DNA of 64,000 nt from an uncultured Methanobrevibacter sp. GTDB lineage: Archaea > Methanobacteriota > Methanobacteria > Methanobacteriales > Methanobacteriaceae. The DNA is taken from contig ONIK01000002.1 of the NCBI GenBank assembly GCA_900317865.1, forward strand, positions 1-64,000, read 5' to 3'. The position numbers were made by a program, and so were the translations under genes. Each line of letters opens with the position of its first letter. Positions within the stretch are counted from its first letter, which is position 1. A model generated the notes under the pieces. It did not search any database and had not been told where the DNA came from. It saw only the letters and a list, made by a program, of their open reading frames with translations. This document shows positions 17,935 through 27,118 of this stretch, piece after piece.

Positions 17935-18798
17935 ACTATTTCTTATTATTTTATACCAGAAAAACCTTTCACCAGCATAATTGCTTATTAAAATAGAACT
18001 TATTGTGGTTAAAACATATATTATTATAACATCAATAGGTGTTACAGCCATAAAAAAGCAAAATCCAATAATTTCAACCAGATAAAATACTAGCGGGTTA
18101 TGGAAATTGAGATATGTGAAGATGCCTAAAACGATTGGTGTAAATACAATAGCTAAAATGAATCCGCAAACGTATGCAAAAGGATAGATATTTCCAACAT
18201 TTAAATTGAATATGAAAATAAATAAAAACATTTCAACGGCAGTCATAACAAATCCGAAAACACCTCCTGCAATAGCCTGTGATATGGTATGTTTTTTCAA
18301 TATCACTCTAGACCAAATTAAAACTGGATATAACAGGCCGAATAATGCACCAATAGGACCTAGAAGAATAATTAAAGCACAAACAGGTCCACTTAAACTT
18401 GTTGTATGAATACTGATTTTCCAATGTGTTGTAATCAGCATAACAATAAGTGAATTGATTGTATAACACAAGAATATGAATGTTAAAAAGTCATTCAATC
18501 CTAAAAATCTGCAGATTAAAAAACCAATAAAGTATGAAATGGCTCCTACAATTAAAGGAATTTGACGGTCTTCTCGTTTTGATATGTCGTTGTCGTTATT
18601 TGTTTTTTTAGCCCAGGATAATATGATTGCACTGGGTAAAATTGATGCGAAAATTATAGATATTAATTCTAAAACAGGAAACTCCCACAGATTATTAATT
18701 GATAATGTTAAACAAATTATTAAGAATAATGGTATACATATAATAGGAGGATTTGTTATTGTTGAAATTGTTTTAGCAAATCTTAATTTTGATTTCAT
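17932..18798 (-). CDS. PAP2-superfamily integral membrane phosphatase-like protein
   Basis: About 288 aa with roughly eight TM helices. It carries a relaxed PAP2 signature: KREDRQIP (KxxxxxxRP-like), HTTSLSGP (in place of PSGH) and SRVILKKHTISQA (SRxxxxxH). This is the family of lipid phosphatases that act on undecaprenyl or dolichyl diphosphate and phosphatidic acid at the membrane face. The start is taken at ATG 18798, about 30 nt after a TATA-like AATATAAAG, so probably leaderless; the longer ATG at 18816 adds six residues and lies too near the TATA. It is divergent from the hydrolase at 18875. Confidence 0.8.
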   Translation of the reverse strand: MKSKLRFAKTISTITNPPIICIPLFLIICLTLSINNLWEFPVLELISIIFASILPSAIILSWAKKTNNDNDISKREDRQIPLIVGAISYFIGFLICRFLGLNDFLTFIFLCYTINSLIVMLITTHWKISIHTTSLSGPVCALIILLGPIGALFGLLYPVLIWSRVILKKHTISQAIAGGVFGFVMTAVEMFLFIFIFNLNVGNIYPFAYVCGFILAIVFTPIVLGIFTYLNFHNPLVFYLVEIIGFCFFMAVTPIDVIIIYVLTTISSILISNYAGERFFWYKIIRNS

Positions 18799-18874
18799 AT
18801 TGTATAATATTATCATTACTTTATATTAAGTTTGATGCTAAACTTTTTATAAAAATAATTTATTAATTAATATT

Positions 18875-19636
18875 ATGGCTGATATAAATTATATTTTTGA
18901 AGGAAGTGGAGAAAAAACAATTGTTTTTATACATGGATTAAGCGATAGTCTTGACTATTGGAGAAGATTATCATTAATGTTAAGTGATGAATATAAAGTA
19001 TTAATATATGATCTTAGAGGTCATGGTGAGTCCGATTTGGGGAATGAAGAATTTTCAATGGATTTACTTTCAGATGATTTATACAACTTATTTTTAAAAT
19101 TGAATATTAAAAAAGCAAGTTTAATAGGCCTGTCTTTAGGTGGAAATATAGCATTGACCTTTACTTTAAAACATCCTGAATTAGTGGAAAAACTGGTTTT
19201 AATGTCTACTTTCAGTGAAAGTGATGACAATTTAGAATCCAAATTTAAAGAGTTTAAAAATGCTATAAATATTTCTTATGAAACCTTTTTTGATGCAATT
19301 GTCAAATATGTTATCCCTCATGATGTTTATGATGAAAATAGGGAAGTTTTAGAAATTGCTAAAAAGATGAAAGCCGAAACAGCCAACATTAAAGCAATTA
19401 AAAATGCAATTGATATTGGTGCTGAATTTAATGTTACAGGTCAATTATCAAAAATAGACAATGAAACATTAATATTATATGGCCGTGATGATGAAATCAT
19501 CTCTTTAAACTTGACCAATATATTGAAAGATAATATTCGGAATTCAAAGTTAGTTATTTTAGATAATACCAAACATGATTTATTGATTGGAGATAATATT
19601 TTTGAAATTTTAAAATTAATCAGGCAGTTAATATGA
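18875..19636 (+). CDS. Alpha/beta-hydrolase fold protein
   Basis: 253 aa. Hydrolase core: VFIHGLSDS oxyanion loop (about residues 17-25), DLRGHGESD (about 46-54), nucleophile elbow GLSLGG (Ser near 88), acid in YGRDDEI (about 203-209) and His in NTKHDLLI (about 228-235), so the full Ser-Asp-His triad is present. It probably hydrolyses an ester or a peptide-like small substrate. The ATG is 27 nt from TTTTATAAAA, so the mRNA is probably leaderless. The last 4 nt overlap the next gene, which implies co-translation with a glycosyltransferase. Confidence 0.9.
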   Translation: MADINYIFEGSGEKTIVFIHGLSDSLDYWRRLSLMLSDEYKVLIYDLRGHGESDLGNEEFSMDLLSDDLYNLFLKLNIKKASLIGLSLGGNIALTFTLKHPELVEKLVLMSTFSESDDNLESKFKEFKNAINISYETFFDAIVKYVIPHDVYDENREVLEIAKKMKAETANIKAIKNAIDIGAEFNVTGQLSKIDNETLILYGRDDEIISLNLTNILKDNIRNSKLVILDNTKHDLLIGDNIFEILKLIRQLI

Positions 19637-20607
19637 AAGTATCTGTTATTCTATGTGTTTATAATGAAGAAAAATTTGTTAAAAAAGCTATTGACAGTAT
19701 TTTATATCAGACTTTGGATGATTTTGAATTCATCATAGTTAATGATGGATCAACAGACAATACTTTGGATATTATCAAATCCTATGATGATAAACGTATT
19801 AAATTGATTAATCAGGATAATATTGGGCTTGGTGCTTCAAGAAATAAAGCTATGGCGGAAGCCTCTGGAGAATATGTTGTATTCCTTGATGGAGATGACT
19901 GGTTTAGTGAGGATGCATTGGAAATTGCATATGGTGAAGCCAAATCTAGAGATACAGATATTTCAATGTTTAAGATAAAATATTATGATGATGAAACAGG
20001 CAGTATTTCCGGAAATGACTGGTTTGATTTAAATTCATTTGATGAATCATTTGATAATAGGGTGTTTTCTCCAATTGAGTGTAAAGATTTTTTGTTTGAT
20101 TTATCGGTGAATGCATGTCAAAAAATATATAAAAATACATTTCTAAAGGAATCTGATGTTAAATTTGTAGAGGGAATATACTTTGAGGATATGCCATTTT
20201 TCTTTGAAATTTTTTTAAAGGCCCGAAAAATATCTATTATCAGAAAACATCTTTACTATCACAGAAAACATGCTAATTCAATCACAGATATTATAGATTG
20301 CAATTATTTGGATACGGTTCCTGCAGGTCAGGAGTTAATGAAACGCTTCATTGACAATGGTTTTTATGAGGATTATAAATATGATTTAATTGCATATAAA
20401 ATCAACGGACCTAAATTTGCTTTGTCTGAAATTGTAGATAAATGTAAAAAACCATTGTTTGATTTGATTCATGATGATTATTTGGAAATTAGAGATTCTA
20501 TATACTATGATGATTTTTTAAATGAATTGGGGCCTGTTAAAAGAAAATTTTTCTTGGACGTCATAAAATCCAATACGTATGATGAATTTGAAATGTTAAA
20601 ATATTAA
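19633..20607 (+). CDS. Family-2 glycosyltransferase
   Basis: 324-aa GT-A enzyme: VSVILCVYNEEKF at the N-terminus, VNDGSTDNT (about 36-44) and the metal-binding DGDDW (about 89-93) with an ED pair near 185 (EDMPFF). It transfers a sugar from a nucleotide donor; the acceptor is unknown. There is no membrane segment. It overlaps the upstream hydrolase by 4 nt, so the two form an operon, probably for cell-surface glycan. Confidence 0.92.
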   Translation: MKVSVILCVYNEEKFVKKAIDSILYQTLDDFEFIIVNDGSTDNTLDIIKSYDDKRIKLINQDNIGLGASRNKAMAEASGEYVVFLDGDDWFSEDALEIAYGEAKSRDTDISMFKIKYYDDETGSISGNDWFDLNSFDESFDNRVFSPIECKDFLFDLSVNACQKIYKNTFLKESDVKFVEGIYFEDMPFFFEIFLKARKISIIRKHLYYHRKHANSITDIIDCNYLDTVPAGQELMKRFIDNGFYEDYKYDLIAYKINGPKFALSEIVDKCKKPLFDLIHDDYLEIRDSIYYDDFLNELGPVKRKFFLDVIKSNTYDEFEMLKY

Positions 20608-20849
20608 TTTTATGCACTATTAAAATTAAGTTAATATATTTTCTATCTTTTTTTTATCGAGGCTACTTTTCATTTAATTAATTTCTATTTTAAATTATTA
20701 TTTTTTTAGATACTAAATCTACATTATCAAATTAATATTGTGTTTTTCATTGTGTTAGAGTCAATTATCATTAAAGTAGCAGTTTAATTTACAAAAATAT
20801 TTTAAATGATTTTGTACAATATTAATTTAGAGATATTTGAGATAAAAAA
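20608..20849. other. AT-rich intergenic region before the MATE gene
   Basis: No gene seen. T-rich tracts at 20641-20657 and 20698-20708 may end the glycosyltransferase transcript. Confidence 0.5.
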
Positions 20850-20865
20850 TTACAAGTACTTATTA
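20850..20865. promoter_or_regulatory. MarR-type operator-like site upstream of MATE gene
   Basis: TTACAAGTACTTATTA shares its first 12 bases with the palindrome upstream of the marR-like gene (57896-57911, TTACAAGTACTTGCAA). The second arm has two mismatches. It lies 54 nt before the MATE start codon. Confidence 0.4.
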
Positions 20866-20918
20866 AATGATTTGTAGTTAAATAACAATATTTGGTTCAA
20901 GATGAGGTTTGATATTAG

Positions 20919-22286
20919 ATGGCTGAAGAAAATAATAATATTGAGTTGATTAGAGGAGATCCAAAAAAAGCTATTATTAAATTAAGTATTCCTATGATGG
21001 CATCAATGCTTCTAACCATGATATATAATATTGCAGACAGTATTTGGGTTGCGGGTTTAGGTGCGGATGCTCTTGCAGCAGTTGGATTTATCTCTCCATT
21101 ATTCGCTGTTTTAGTTGGTTTGGGTGGAGGTATCGGTGCTGGTGCTAACTCCTTAATTGCACGTTATATTGGAGCAAAAGATGAAAAACAGGCAAATAAC
21201 TCTGCTTTGCATGCAATTCTTTTATGTATAATTATATCCGCTTTTTTTACTGTGCTGATGCTTTTAATAATGCCGCAATTATTAATTGCTATGGGTGCAG
21301 GTCCTACTTTAAAATATTCTCTTGATTATGGTTATATTATATTTGGATTCCTGTTTATATTTGTATATGCTAATGTAGCTTCAGCAATATTTAGGTCTGA
21401 AGGGGATATGAAAAGAGCAACCATTACAATTGCGGTTACTGCTGTAATGAATGCAATTCTAGATCCAATAATGATTTATGTTTTAAATTTGGGTGTTGTT
21501 GGTGCTGCCTGGGCAACTGTAATTTCATGTACTTTATCTTGTCTTATAATGTCATATTGGTTTTGGTTTAAAAAAGATTTATTTTTGGATTTATCACTTA
21601 AAAACTTTTCATTTGATAAACATATTATCGTTGAGGAATTATTGGTTGCTGTTCCATCAACACTTGAAAATATTATATTTTCAGCATTAGCTATTATTAT
21701 TAATTTGATGCTTGTGGCTGTGTCCGGAACAACGGCTGTAGCAGTGTATACTGCAGCAATGAGAATAATTCAATTCGCTATGATTCCATTAATTGGTATT
21801 GGAACTGCAGTAATAACCGTATCTGGTGTTGCATATGGTGCACGTAATGTAGAAAATTTAAGAATAGGCCATAGCTATTCAATTAAATTGGGTCTAGTTC
21901 TTTCAGTTATAATTGGAGCAATAATGATTATATTTTCAAATCAGATTGCATCAGTATTTTCCTATTCTGCTTCCAGTGCAGGAATGGCTTCTGATATTGC
22001 AACAGCAATATCTGTTTTAAGTTTGTTTGTTCTTGCAATTCCCCAAGGTCTGATGTCTTCCATGCTTTTCCAGGGTGTTGGTAAAGGAGTCTATTCTTTA
22101 ATACTCACATTACTAAGGTCTTTAATTTTTGAAGTCATATTTACATATATTCTTGGTTTCATATTCGGATGGGGTTTGGTTGGAATATATGCAGGTGTAG
22201 TTTTAGGATGTTTTGCCGGCGGAATGGTAGGTTATATCTGGGCTAAAATATTCATTAAAAGATTTGGTGAAAGTTTGAATTCATGA
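20919..22286 (+). CDS. MATE-family multidrug/Na+ efflux pump
   Basis: 455 aa, about 12 TM helices in two similar halves. Typical MATE features are the N-terminal KLSIPMMASMLLTMIYNIADS segment, the VGxxxP-like AAVGFISP and the GGGIGAGANSLIARYIGA loop. The family exports cationic drugs or metabolites by H+ or Na+ antiport. MATE pumps are found near NRPS genes in relatives, but here the NRPS is 8 kb away on the other strand. GAGG (20904-20907) precedes the ATG at about 11 nt. An operator-like palindrome upstream suggests control by the MarR regulator at 57.3 kb. Confidence 0.93.
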   Translation: MAEENNNIELIRGDPKKAIIKLSIPMMASMLLTMIYNIADSIWVAGLGADALAAVGFISPLFAVLVGLGGGIGAGANSLIARYIGAKDEKQANNSALHAILLCIIISAFFTVLMLLIMPQLLIAMGAGPTLKYSLDYGYIIFGFLFIFVYANVASAIFRSEGDMKRATITIAVTAVMNAILDPIMIYVLNLGVVGAAWATVISCTLSCLIMSYWFWFKKDLFLDLSLKNFSFDKHIIVEELLVAVPSTLENIIFSALAIIINLMLVAVSGTTAVAVYTAAMRIIQFAMIPLIGIGTAVITVSGVAYGARNVENLRIGHSYSIKLGLVLSVIIGAIMIIFSNQIASVFSYSASSAGMASDIATAISVLSLFVLAIPQGLMSSMLFQGVGKGVYSLILTLLRSLIFEVIFTYILGFIFGWGLVGIYAGVVLGCFAGGMVGYIWAKIFIKRFGESLNS

Positions 22287-22581
22287 TTAATTATGAATTC
22301 AATAATTTTTTCTTTAAATATAAATAATAAAATATTAATTCTAATATAAAAATTTGATTTAATTTATATTATGTTCATTCTACAATAGATTTTTTTAATT
22401 AGATTTTTTTAAAAAATTTCATTTTAAAATTTTTAATTTTTAATTTAAAATATAATATCAAATAGATTTTTTTTCTGATATTTTGGGTTTATTTTAATTT
22501 TTTGATATATGTTTATATATTGGGTTGTAAAATATATTACATTATAATTAAATCTAAATGGTATATACTGTGGTAATTAAA

Positions 22582-23247
22582 ATGAATTTAAAACATCTAT
22601 TATTTACATTATTCATTGTCTTTTTAGTGTTTGCGGCAGTCAATGTTGCAAGTGCTGTCGATAATGACACAAATATTGTAGATGATAATCAATATGATGT
22701 TTCAACCCCCGAAATTGATGTAAGTCAGTCAAATAGTGAGGTAACCCAATCAAGTATGGATACAACTCAATCTGACATCGACATAAGTCAATCATATGAG
22801 CCTTCGACTGTTTATAAGGGCGATATAATCAATGTTTATTTATATGTAAGAAATAATGGGAATTCAACTATCGATGATTTAATTATTTATTATAATGTAC
22901 CAAAAGAATTTGAGTATTTAATTTGTCCTGCTGAATATGATAACGGAAAAGTAATTATTGATTCACTAAATCCTGGTGAATTAATTAAATATACTTTCAT
23001 ATGTAAAGCATTAGTGGCTAATATTACTGCTATATTTGAAATAAGTTTGGATGGATCCAGTTTTATTCCATTAAATGTTTTTGTTCAACCGGATAATGAT
23101 AATAACCAATCAAATCAGAGTGACATTAATGGTGATGTTAATAAAATAAACAGTGATTCTGTTAATTTACAACCTGCAGGAAACCCATTAGTATTGTTGC
23201 TTTTAGGATTACTGTCTATTCCATTATTTATCTATAAAAGACATTAA
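22582..23247 (+). CDS. Secreted DUF11-like surface protein with C-terminal anchor
   Basis: About 221 aa. It has a signal peptide (MNLKHLLFTLFIVFLVFAAVNVASA), a Ser/Thr/Asn-rich linker with repeated SQS..QS.. units, and a DUF11-like beta domain (STVYKGDIINVYLYVRNNGNSTIDD.. to ..LNPGELIKYTFICKA). At the C-terminus are PAGNP, one TM helix and a KRH tail. The start is set at ATG 22582 because it matches the start of the paralog at 42947; ATG 22558 adds eight residues. The PAGNP-TM-basic tail is shared with that paralog and may be a sorting signal. It is probably on the pseudomurein cell surface. Confidence 0.85.
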   Translation: MNLKHLLFTLFIVFLVFAAVNVASAVDNDTNIVDDNQYDVSTPEIDVSQSNSEVTQSSMDTTQSDIDISQSYEPSTVYKGDIINVYLYVRNNGNSTIDDLIIYYNVPKEFEYLICPAEYDNGKVIIDSLNPGELIKYTFICKALVANITAIFEISLDGSSFIPLNVFVQPDNDNNQSNQSDINGDVNKINSDSVNLQPAGNPLVLLLLGLLSIPLFIYKRH

Positions 23248-23259
23248 ATGGGGTCAATA

Positions 23260-23634
23260 ATGAAATATAAATATTTTATTATTTTATTCTTTATTTTTTT
23301 GAGTTTTCAAGCTGCTTATGCCGCGGATAATCATAATATTTCAAATTTAAAAGCTAATTTTTTGGATTTTCACAAATATACTTTTAATTCTACGGATTTA
23401 ATCAAAGATTATAATAATCAAAGTCAATATAATGTTCAAATTTTAAAAGATGGAAAATCTATTGGACCAAATCATCAGGTGATGTTTTGGGTAAATGGTG
23501 TTTGCTACAATAGAATGACTGACTGTGATGGCATTGCAACTTTAAATATTAGATTAAATCCTGGTCAATATATCGTTTATGTAGAATATGATAATGCTAA
23601 AAATTACAATAATATCTTGGTTTTATCTAATTAA
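23260..23634 (+). CDS. Small secreted Ig-like (adhesin-repeat) protein
   Basis: About 124 aa. Signal peptide MKYKYFIILFFIFLSFQAAYA, then one beta domain: QILKDGKSIGPNHQVMFWVNG.., TDCDGIATLNIRLNPG and QYIVYVEY. This is the single Ig-like unit that recurs in large methanogen adhesin-like proteins (compare the right edge of this window). ATG 23260 is preferred because GGGG precedes it at a good distance; ATG 23248 is the longer alternative. It is tightly linked to the DUF11 gene upstream. Confidence 0.75.
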   Translation: MKYKYFIILFFIFLSFQAAYAADNHNISNLKANFLDFHKYTFNSTDLIKDYNNQSQYNVQILKDGKSIGPNHQVMFWVNGVCYNRMTDCDGIATLNIRLNPGQYIVYVEYDNAKNYNNILVLSN

Positions 23635-23653
23635 TTATATGGGGTTTTATTTA

Positions 23654-23989
23654 ATGAAAAATAGTGAAATAAATCCAATTAAATCAGATTCATTAGAAAT
23701 TAATTGTCAAAAAATATATGATGCTATTATAGCTTGTCAAAGAGAATTTGAAGGGAATTTAATTTTTGAAAAAAATATTTCAAATAATTTAAATGAAATC
23801 GAAATCTTATTATATGAAGTTAATGATGTAGAACTCTTTTCGGAAATGGTTGATTTAATATTTAGGTGTAGATATCGGGCTAGAGAATTAAAAAGTCAGA
23901 TGAAATTCATTGAAGATGAAAGAATATTAAATTCTAAAAATTTAAATTATATTTTGGAGGAGATGAATAAATTCAAAGAAATAATTTAA
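23654..23989 (+). CDS. Small cytoplasmic helical protein, unknown
   Basis: 111 aa starting MKNSEINPIKSDSL, probably all-helical. GGGG (23641-23644) supports ATG 23654; the frame is open further upstream to 23588, but that part overlaps the preceding gene. No motif is recognised. It sits between a secreted protein and a universal stress protein on the same strand with short gaps, so it is probably co-transcribed. Confidence 0.65.
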   Translation: MKNSEINPIKSDSLEINCQKIYDAIIACQREFEGNLIFEKNISNNLNEIEILLYEVNDVELFSEMVDLIFRCRYRARELKSQMKFIEDERILNSKNLNYILEEMNKFKEII

Positions 23990-24028
23990 ATGTCATTAAA
24001 AATATATAGTATATTGGGTGTTCTCAAG

Positions 24029-24454
24029 ATGTTTGATAAAATATTAATACCTACAGACGGGTCTGATTTTTCTGAAAATGAAGTTAAAAGAGCAACTCAA
24101 TTACTTGCAGAAGATGGAGAAATTATTATATTGTCTGTTGCAAGTAAAATTGAAGCCAATACACCATTTCATAATAAAAAAAATGTTCATCGCATGAATA
24201 AAGAATTTAAAAACGAAGCTCAAATGAATGCTGACCGTATGGCGAGAAAATTTGATAAAAGTGTAAATGTAAGAAGATTAGTTATAGCTGGAATACCATC
24301 TGAAACAATTGTTAATGTAGCAGATAATGAGGATGTTGATTTAATTATGATAGCAGCATCAGGTAAATCAGGTTTAAAAAAATTCTTTATTGGAAGTGTA
24401 GCTGAAAGAGTATTGAAAACTACTGAAAAGGATGTTTTATTGATTCGTAATTAA
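24029..24454 (+). CDS. Universal stress protein, UspA family
   Basis: About 141 aa: KILIPTDGSDFSENEVKRA at the N-terminus and the nucleotide-binding ASGKSGLKKFFIGSVAERV (G-x2-G-x8/9-GS) near the C-terminus, so probably an ATP-binding type. ATG 24029 (GGGTG 11-13 nt upstream) gives the canonical N-terminus; the longer frame from 23990 adds 13 residues. Confidence 0.92.
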   Translation: MFDKILIPTDGSDFSENEVKRATQLLAEDGEIIILSVASKIEANTPFHNKKNVHRMNKEFKNEAQMNADRMARKFDKSVNVRRLVIAGIPSETIVNVADNEDVDLIMIAASGKSGLKKFFIGSVAERVLKTTEKDVLLIRN

Positions 24455-24555
24455 TTTACTGAATCAAATATATTTTTTTATTATCAAGTTATTGGATTTT
24501 CAAATGTTGAAAATTTGCTTATAAAATAAAAACTTGTTTTGCAAAAAGATTAGAA

Positions 24556-24882
24556 TTGAATGTATTCGAATTAAATATTGAAAAAATGGTTAAAAAAGAG
24601 ATATACTACATTGATTTTGATGTGGAGGAAGTAAGTTCAAGAATTAATGATATAATGAGTAAATGGTCTGTTTATTCAATTCATATTAAAGGTCAAAACT
24701 GGCAGATTTTCAATTATTCTGATGAATTGATTTATGAATTCAATTTTTTGATTGACTTTAAAAATGTAGAAGGTCGCATTAAACTTGAAGATTTGAAATT
24801 AAACATCATTCATCATATTGAATCTCTAAAAGATGATACTATGTATATTGATAATCTGGTTTTGGAGGAATTACTCTATTAG
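24556..24882 (+). CDS. Small protein of unknown function
   Basis: Up to 108 aa, acidic, mixed alpha/beta by eye, with no motif or TM segment. The first possible start is TTG 24556; ATG 24586 (after 10 codons) is an alternative. A TATA-like TTATAAAATA (24520-24529) supports a leaderless start near 24556. Its last 4 nt overlap the convergent ung gene. Confidence 0.55.
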   Translation: MNVFELNIEKMVKKEIYYIDFDVEEVSSRINDIMSKWSVYSIHIKGQNWQIFNYSDELIYEFNFLIDFKNVEGRIKLEDLKLNIIHHIESLKDDTMYIDNLVLEELLY

Positions 24883-25538
24883 AGCTTCCAGTTAATTTCA
24901 TCTAAATTGTTTTCTTTTAAATATTCATTAGCTAATTTAAAATGATTTGAATTGAAAAATCCTCTTCTTGCTGAAAATGGGCTTGGATGTGATGTAACTA
25001 GAACTAGATGATTTGGATTGTCTAAAAATTCTTTTTTCTTTTCAGCCTGTTTTCCCCATAATAAAAAAACAATGGGTTGGTTTTGCTGATTTAATATCTT
25101 GATTACATTGTCTGTAAATATTTGCCAGCCGCAGTCACTATGTGAATTGGCTTCACCTTCACGTACAGTTAAAACAGTATTTAGTAAAAATACGCCTTGC
25201 TGTGCCCAGGATTCAAGGCAACCTGACTCAGGGATTGGGTATGAATATTCATTTTCGATTTCTTTGAAAATGTTTTTAAGTGATCTTGGAATTGGCCTGC
25301 CTTCTGGAGTTGAAAATGCAAGACCATGGGCTTGTCCGGCTTCGTGATAAGGATCTTGGCCCAAAATTACAACTTTAACATTACTAAGAGGAGTTAATTT
25401 AAATGCATTAAAAACATCTTCTTTTGGTGGATAAATAGTTTTTGTTGCATATTCGTTATTTGTAAACTCTTCGATTCTTTTAAAATAATCACTTTCAAAT
25501 TCTTTATTTAAAACTAAATCCCAATCATTTCCAATCAT
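24879..25538 (-). CDS. ung: Uracil-DNA glycosylase, family 1 (UNG)
   Basis: 219 aa, full length. Removes uracil from DNA in base excision repair. All family-1 motifs are present: the water-activating GQDPYH (about residues 61-66), the uracil-binding Phe in GLAFS, LLNTVLTV, the Asn in the SHSDCGW region, and the DNA-intercalating HPSPFSARRGF (about 185-195; usual form HPSPLS). Archaea mostly use UDG families 4 and 5, so a UNG-type enzyme here is probably an acquisition from bacteria. It stands alone on the minus strand, overlapping the convergent gene by 4 nt. Confidence 0.97.
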   Translation of the reverse strand: MIGNDWDLVLNKEFESDYFKRIEEFTNNEYATKTIYPPKEDVFNAFKLTPLSNVKVVILGQDPYHEAGQAHGLAFSTPEGRPIPRSLKNIFKEIENEYSYPIPESGCLESWAQQGVFLLNTVLTVREGEANSHSDCGWQIFTDNVIKILNQQNQPIVFLLWGKQAEKKKEFLDNPNHLVLVTSHPSPFSARRGFFNSNHFKLANEYLKENNLDEINWKL

Positions 25539-25983
25539 ATGATTTTCTTTGTTTTATTTTAATTTAATATTTTTCTTTTTAAAAGTTATATGAAAATTAT
25601 TCAAAAAAATCATGCACCGAAACTTAAGTAATTTTTTCTAGATTTTTTTAATATTTTCCCATTTTTAATAACACCATTATAATTTTGTTTGATGTGGAAT
25701 CAATATTTTTATAAATTTTTAGTGAATTATAGTGATTTTGTCAATGTCGTCAACTTAATTTTTCATAAAAATTCTTATTTAGGTTTTATTAGTATATTAT
25801 TTGTTTATTGGTATTGTATGGTGTTTATTTTGTTATTTTAAAAAAAACAGTATTTTATTGTTTGTTATTCTTTATTTAAAAAGTTATTATCTTTTATTTT
25901 TTTAGTTTTGTCTTCAAAATCAAACTCCATCAGTTTTTTCTAGGAAATCCTTTTGATTAATCATTGTTTAAGTACTTTTAATC
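25539..25983. other. AT-rich intergenic stretch
   Basis: About 445 bp, T-rich with many TTTTT tracts. No convincing gene is seen on either strand. Confidence 0.5.
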
Positions 25984-26020
25984 ATGCAAGTTAGTTCTTA
26001 CATGCGAAAACTTTTATATA
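25984..26020 (+). promoter_or_regulatory. Palindrome plus TATA promoter before the broken adhesin
   Basis: ATGCAAGT-TAGT-TCTTACAT (25984-26003) followed by GCGAAAACTTTTATATA. It matches the promoter units at 54543, 55222, 55538 and 58035 in half-sites, spacing and TATA context; two palindrome positions are mismatched. Confidence 0.5.
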
Positions 26021-26071
26021 AGTCAAAAAAAGATCACATAATGGTAAAAATATAAAATAAGGAGTCCATAA

Positions 26072-26894
26072 ATGAAAAAATATATATGATTTTATTATCT
26101 TTGTTTCTTTTAATGAGTATGTCTTGTGATTTTGCATGTGACAATATAACAATAAACGATAATAATGTGAATGTTCATGTTGATAATACGATTGAACCAA
26201 TTACTGTTGATGGAAATACCCTCGCTGGATCATATGATGATTTAAAACAGACAATTGAAAATCTCCAACCGGGTAATACTTTTAATTTTATGAAAGATTA
26301 TAGTTTTAGTGGATTTGGCTTCGGTGACCGTGCAATTGTAATTAAACAGAACGATATTATAATTAATGGTAATGGTCATACTATTGATGCTGGAGGAATT
26401 GATAATTTCGCAATATTTAATATATTGGGTGCTAATGTAAAAATTAATAACCTAACATTTACAAACAGTTACCTTACTAATCTAAGAGGTCCGATGCTTC
26501 ATAATACAGAACATGTGCCCATTTTAAGTCCGATAACTTGGAATGGAGACAATAGTGTAATGCAAAATTGTATATTTTCCAATAACATTGCATTAAATGG
26601 CGGATCTTTAACATGGAATGGGGGCAATGGTAAAATAGATAATTGTTCATTTGTAAATAGTACTGCAGGTGGAATTGGTGGTTCAATATATCTTGGCGGT
26701 ATTAACAATACAATATCCAATTGTATATTTTACAATTTAAAATCACTTTTAAATGAATCAATCTATTTAGACCGTGGCAGAAAGACATTATTCTTGAAAA
26801 TAATACTTTCTTTAAAAAATCGATATATTTATATACTATTGATTATATAATATTAAGTACTGTACTAAAAATAATCACACCATTTGAAAACTGA
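26072..26894 (+). pseudogene. Frameshifted, truncated beta-helix adhesin-like gene
   Basis: A well-placed GGAG (26061-26064) leads to ATG 26072, but that frame stops after five codons. Restoring one A to the A6 tract joins it to the signal peptide (MILLSLFLLMSMS..) and to 240 residues of right-handed beta-helix of the adhesin type (NCSFVNSTAGGIGGSIYLGG). Near 26770 the reading frame breaks again: the repeat text continues as ILENNTFF in another frame and ends at 26894. Intact members of this family are usually far longer. It is probably a dead remnant, although the first break lies in a homopolymer where slippage or a sequencing error is possible. Confidence 0.8.
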
Positions 26895-26937
26895 CTATAT
26901 ACGAATTTATCATAACTTATAAAGGGAGTTGATAAAT

Positions 26938-26979
26938 ATGATAGCATTTGTAAAAGTCACTGGGTATACAGTGTTCTAA
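26938..26979 (+). CDS. 13-codon micro-ORF with good ribosome binding site
   Basis: ATG 26938 to TAA 26979 encodes MIAFVKVTGYTVF. GGGAG lies 12 nt upstream (26922-26927 region) and a TATA-like ACTTATAAA just before it. It could be a leader peptide for the 27119 gene or a relic. Confidence 0.25.
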   Translation: MIAFVKVTGYTVF

Positions 26980-27055
26980 TCGAATTATTTTTCCTTATTT
27001 GTAAACCGCTTTTGAATTTATTTTTAAAGGAGGTTATAACCATTTATATTTGACA

Positions 27056-27075
27056 ATTTCTTTAATTAAAGAAAT
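27056..27075. promoter_or_regulatory. Perfect 20-bp palindrome upstream of 27119 gene
   Basis: ATTTCTTTAA/TTAAAGAAAT is fully self-complementary with no spacer. It lies 44 nt before the next start codon, so it is a possible operator. An orphan AAAGGAGG site (27026-27033) precedes it with no ATG after it. Confidence 0.35.
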
Positions 27076-27118
27076 ATGTTGTTGAATTAGAAAACCATTA
27101 CCAAAAAAGAGGAGAAAT

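Noticed and set aside
26086..26850. Intact 254-aa adhesin starting at ATG 26086
   Set aside because: The well-placed ribosome binding site points to ATG 26072 in another frame, and the C-terminal repeat text breaks frame near 26770, so I call it a pseudogene.
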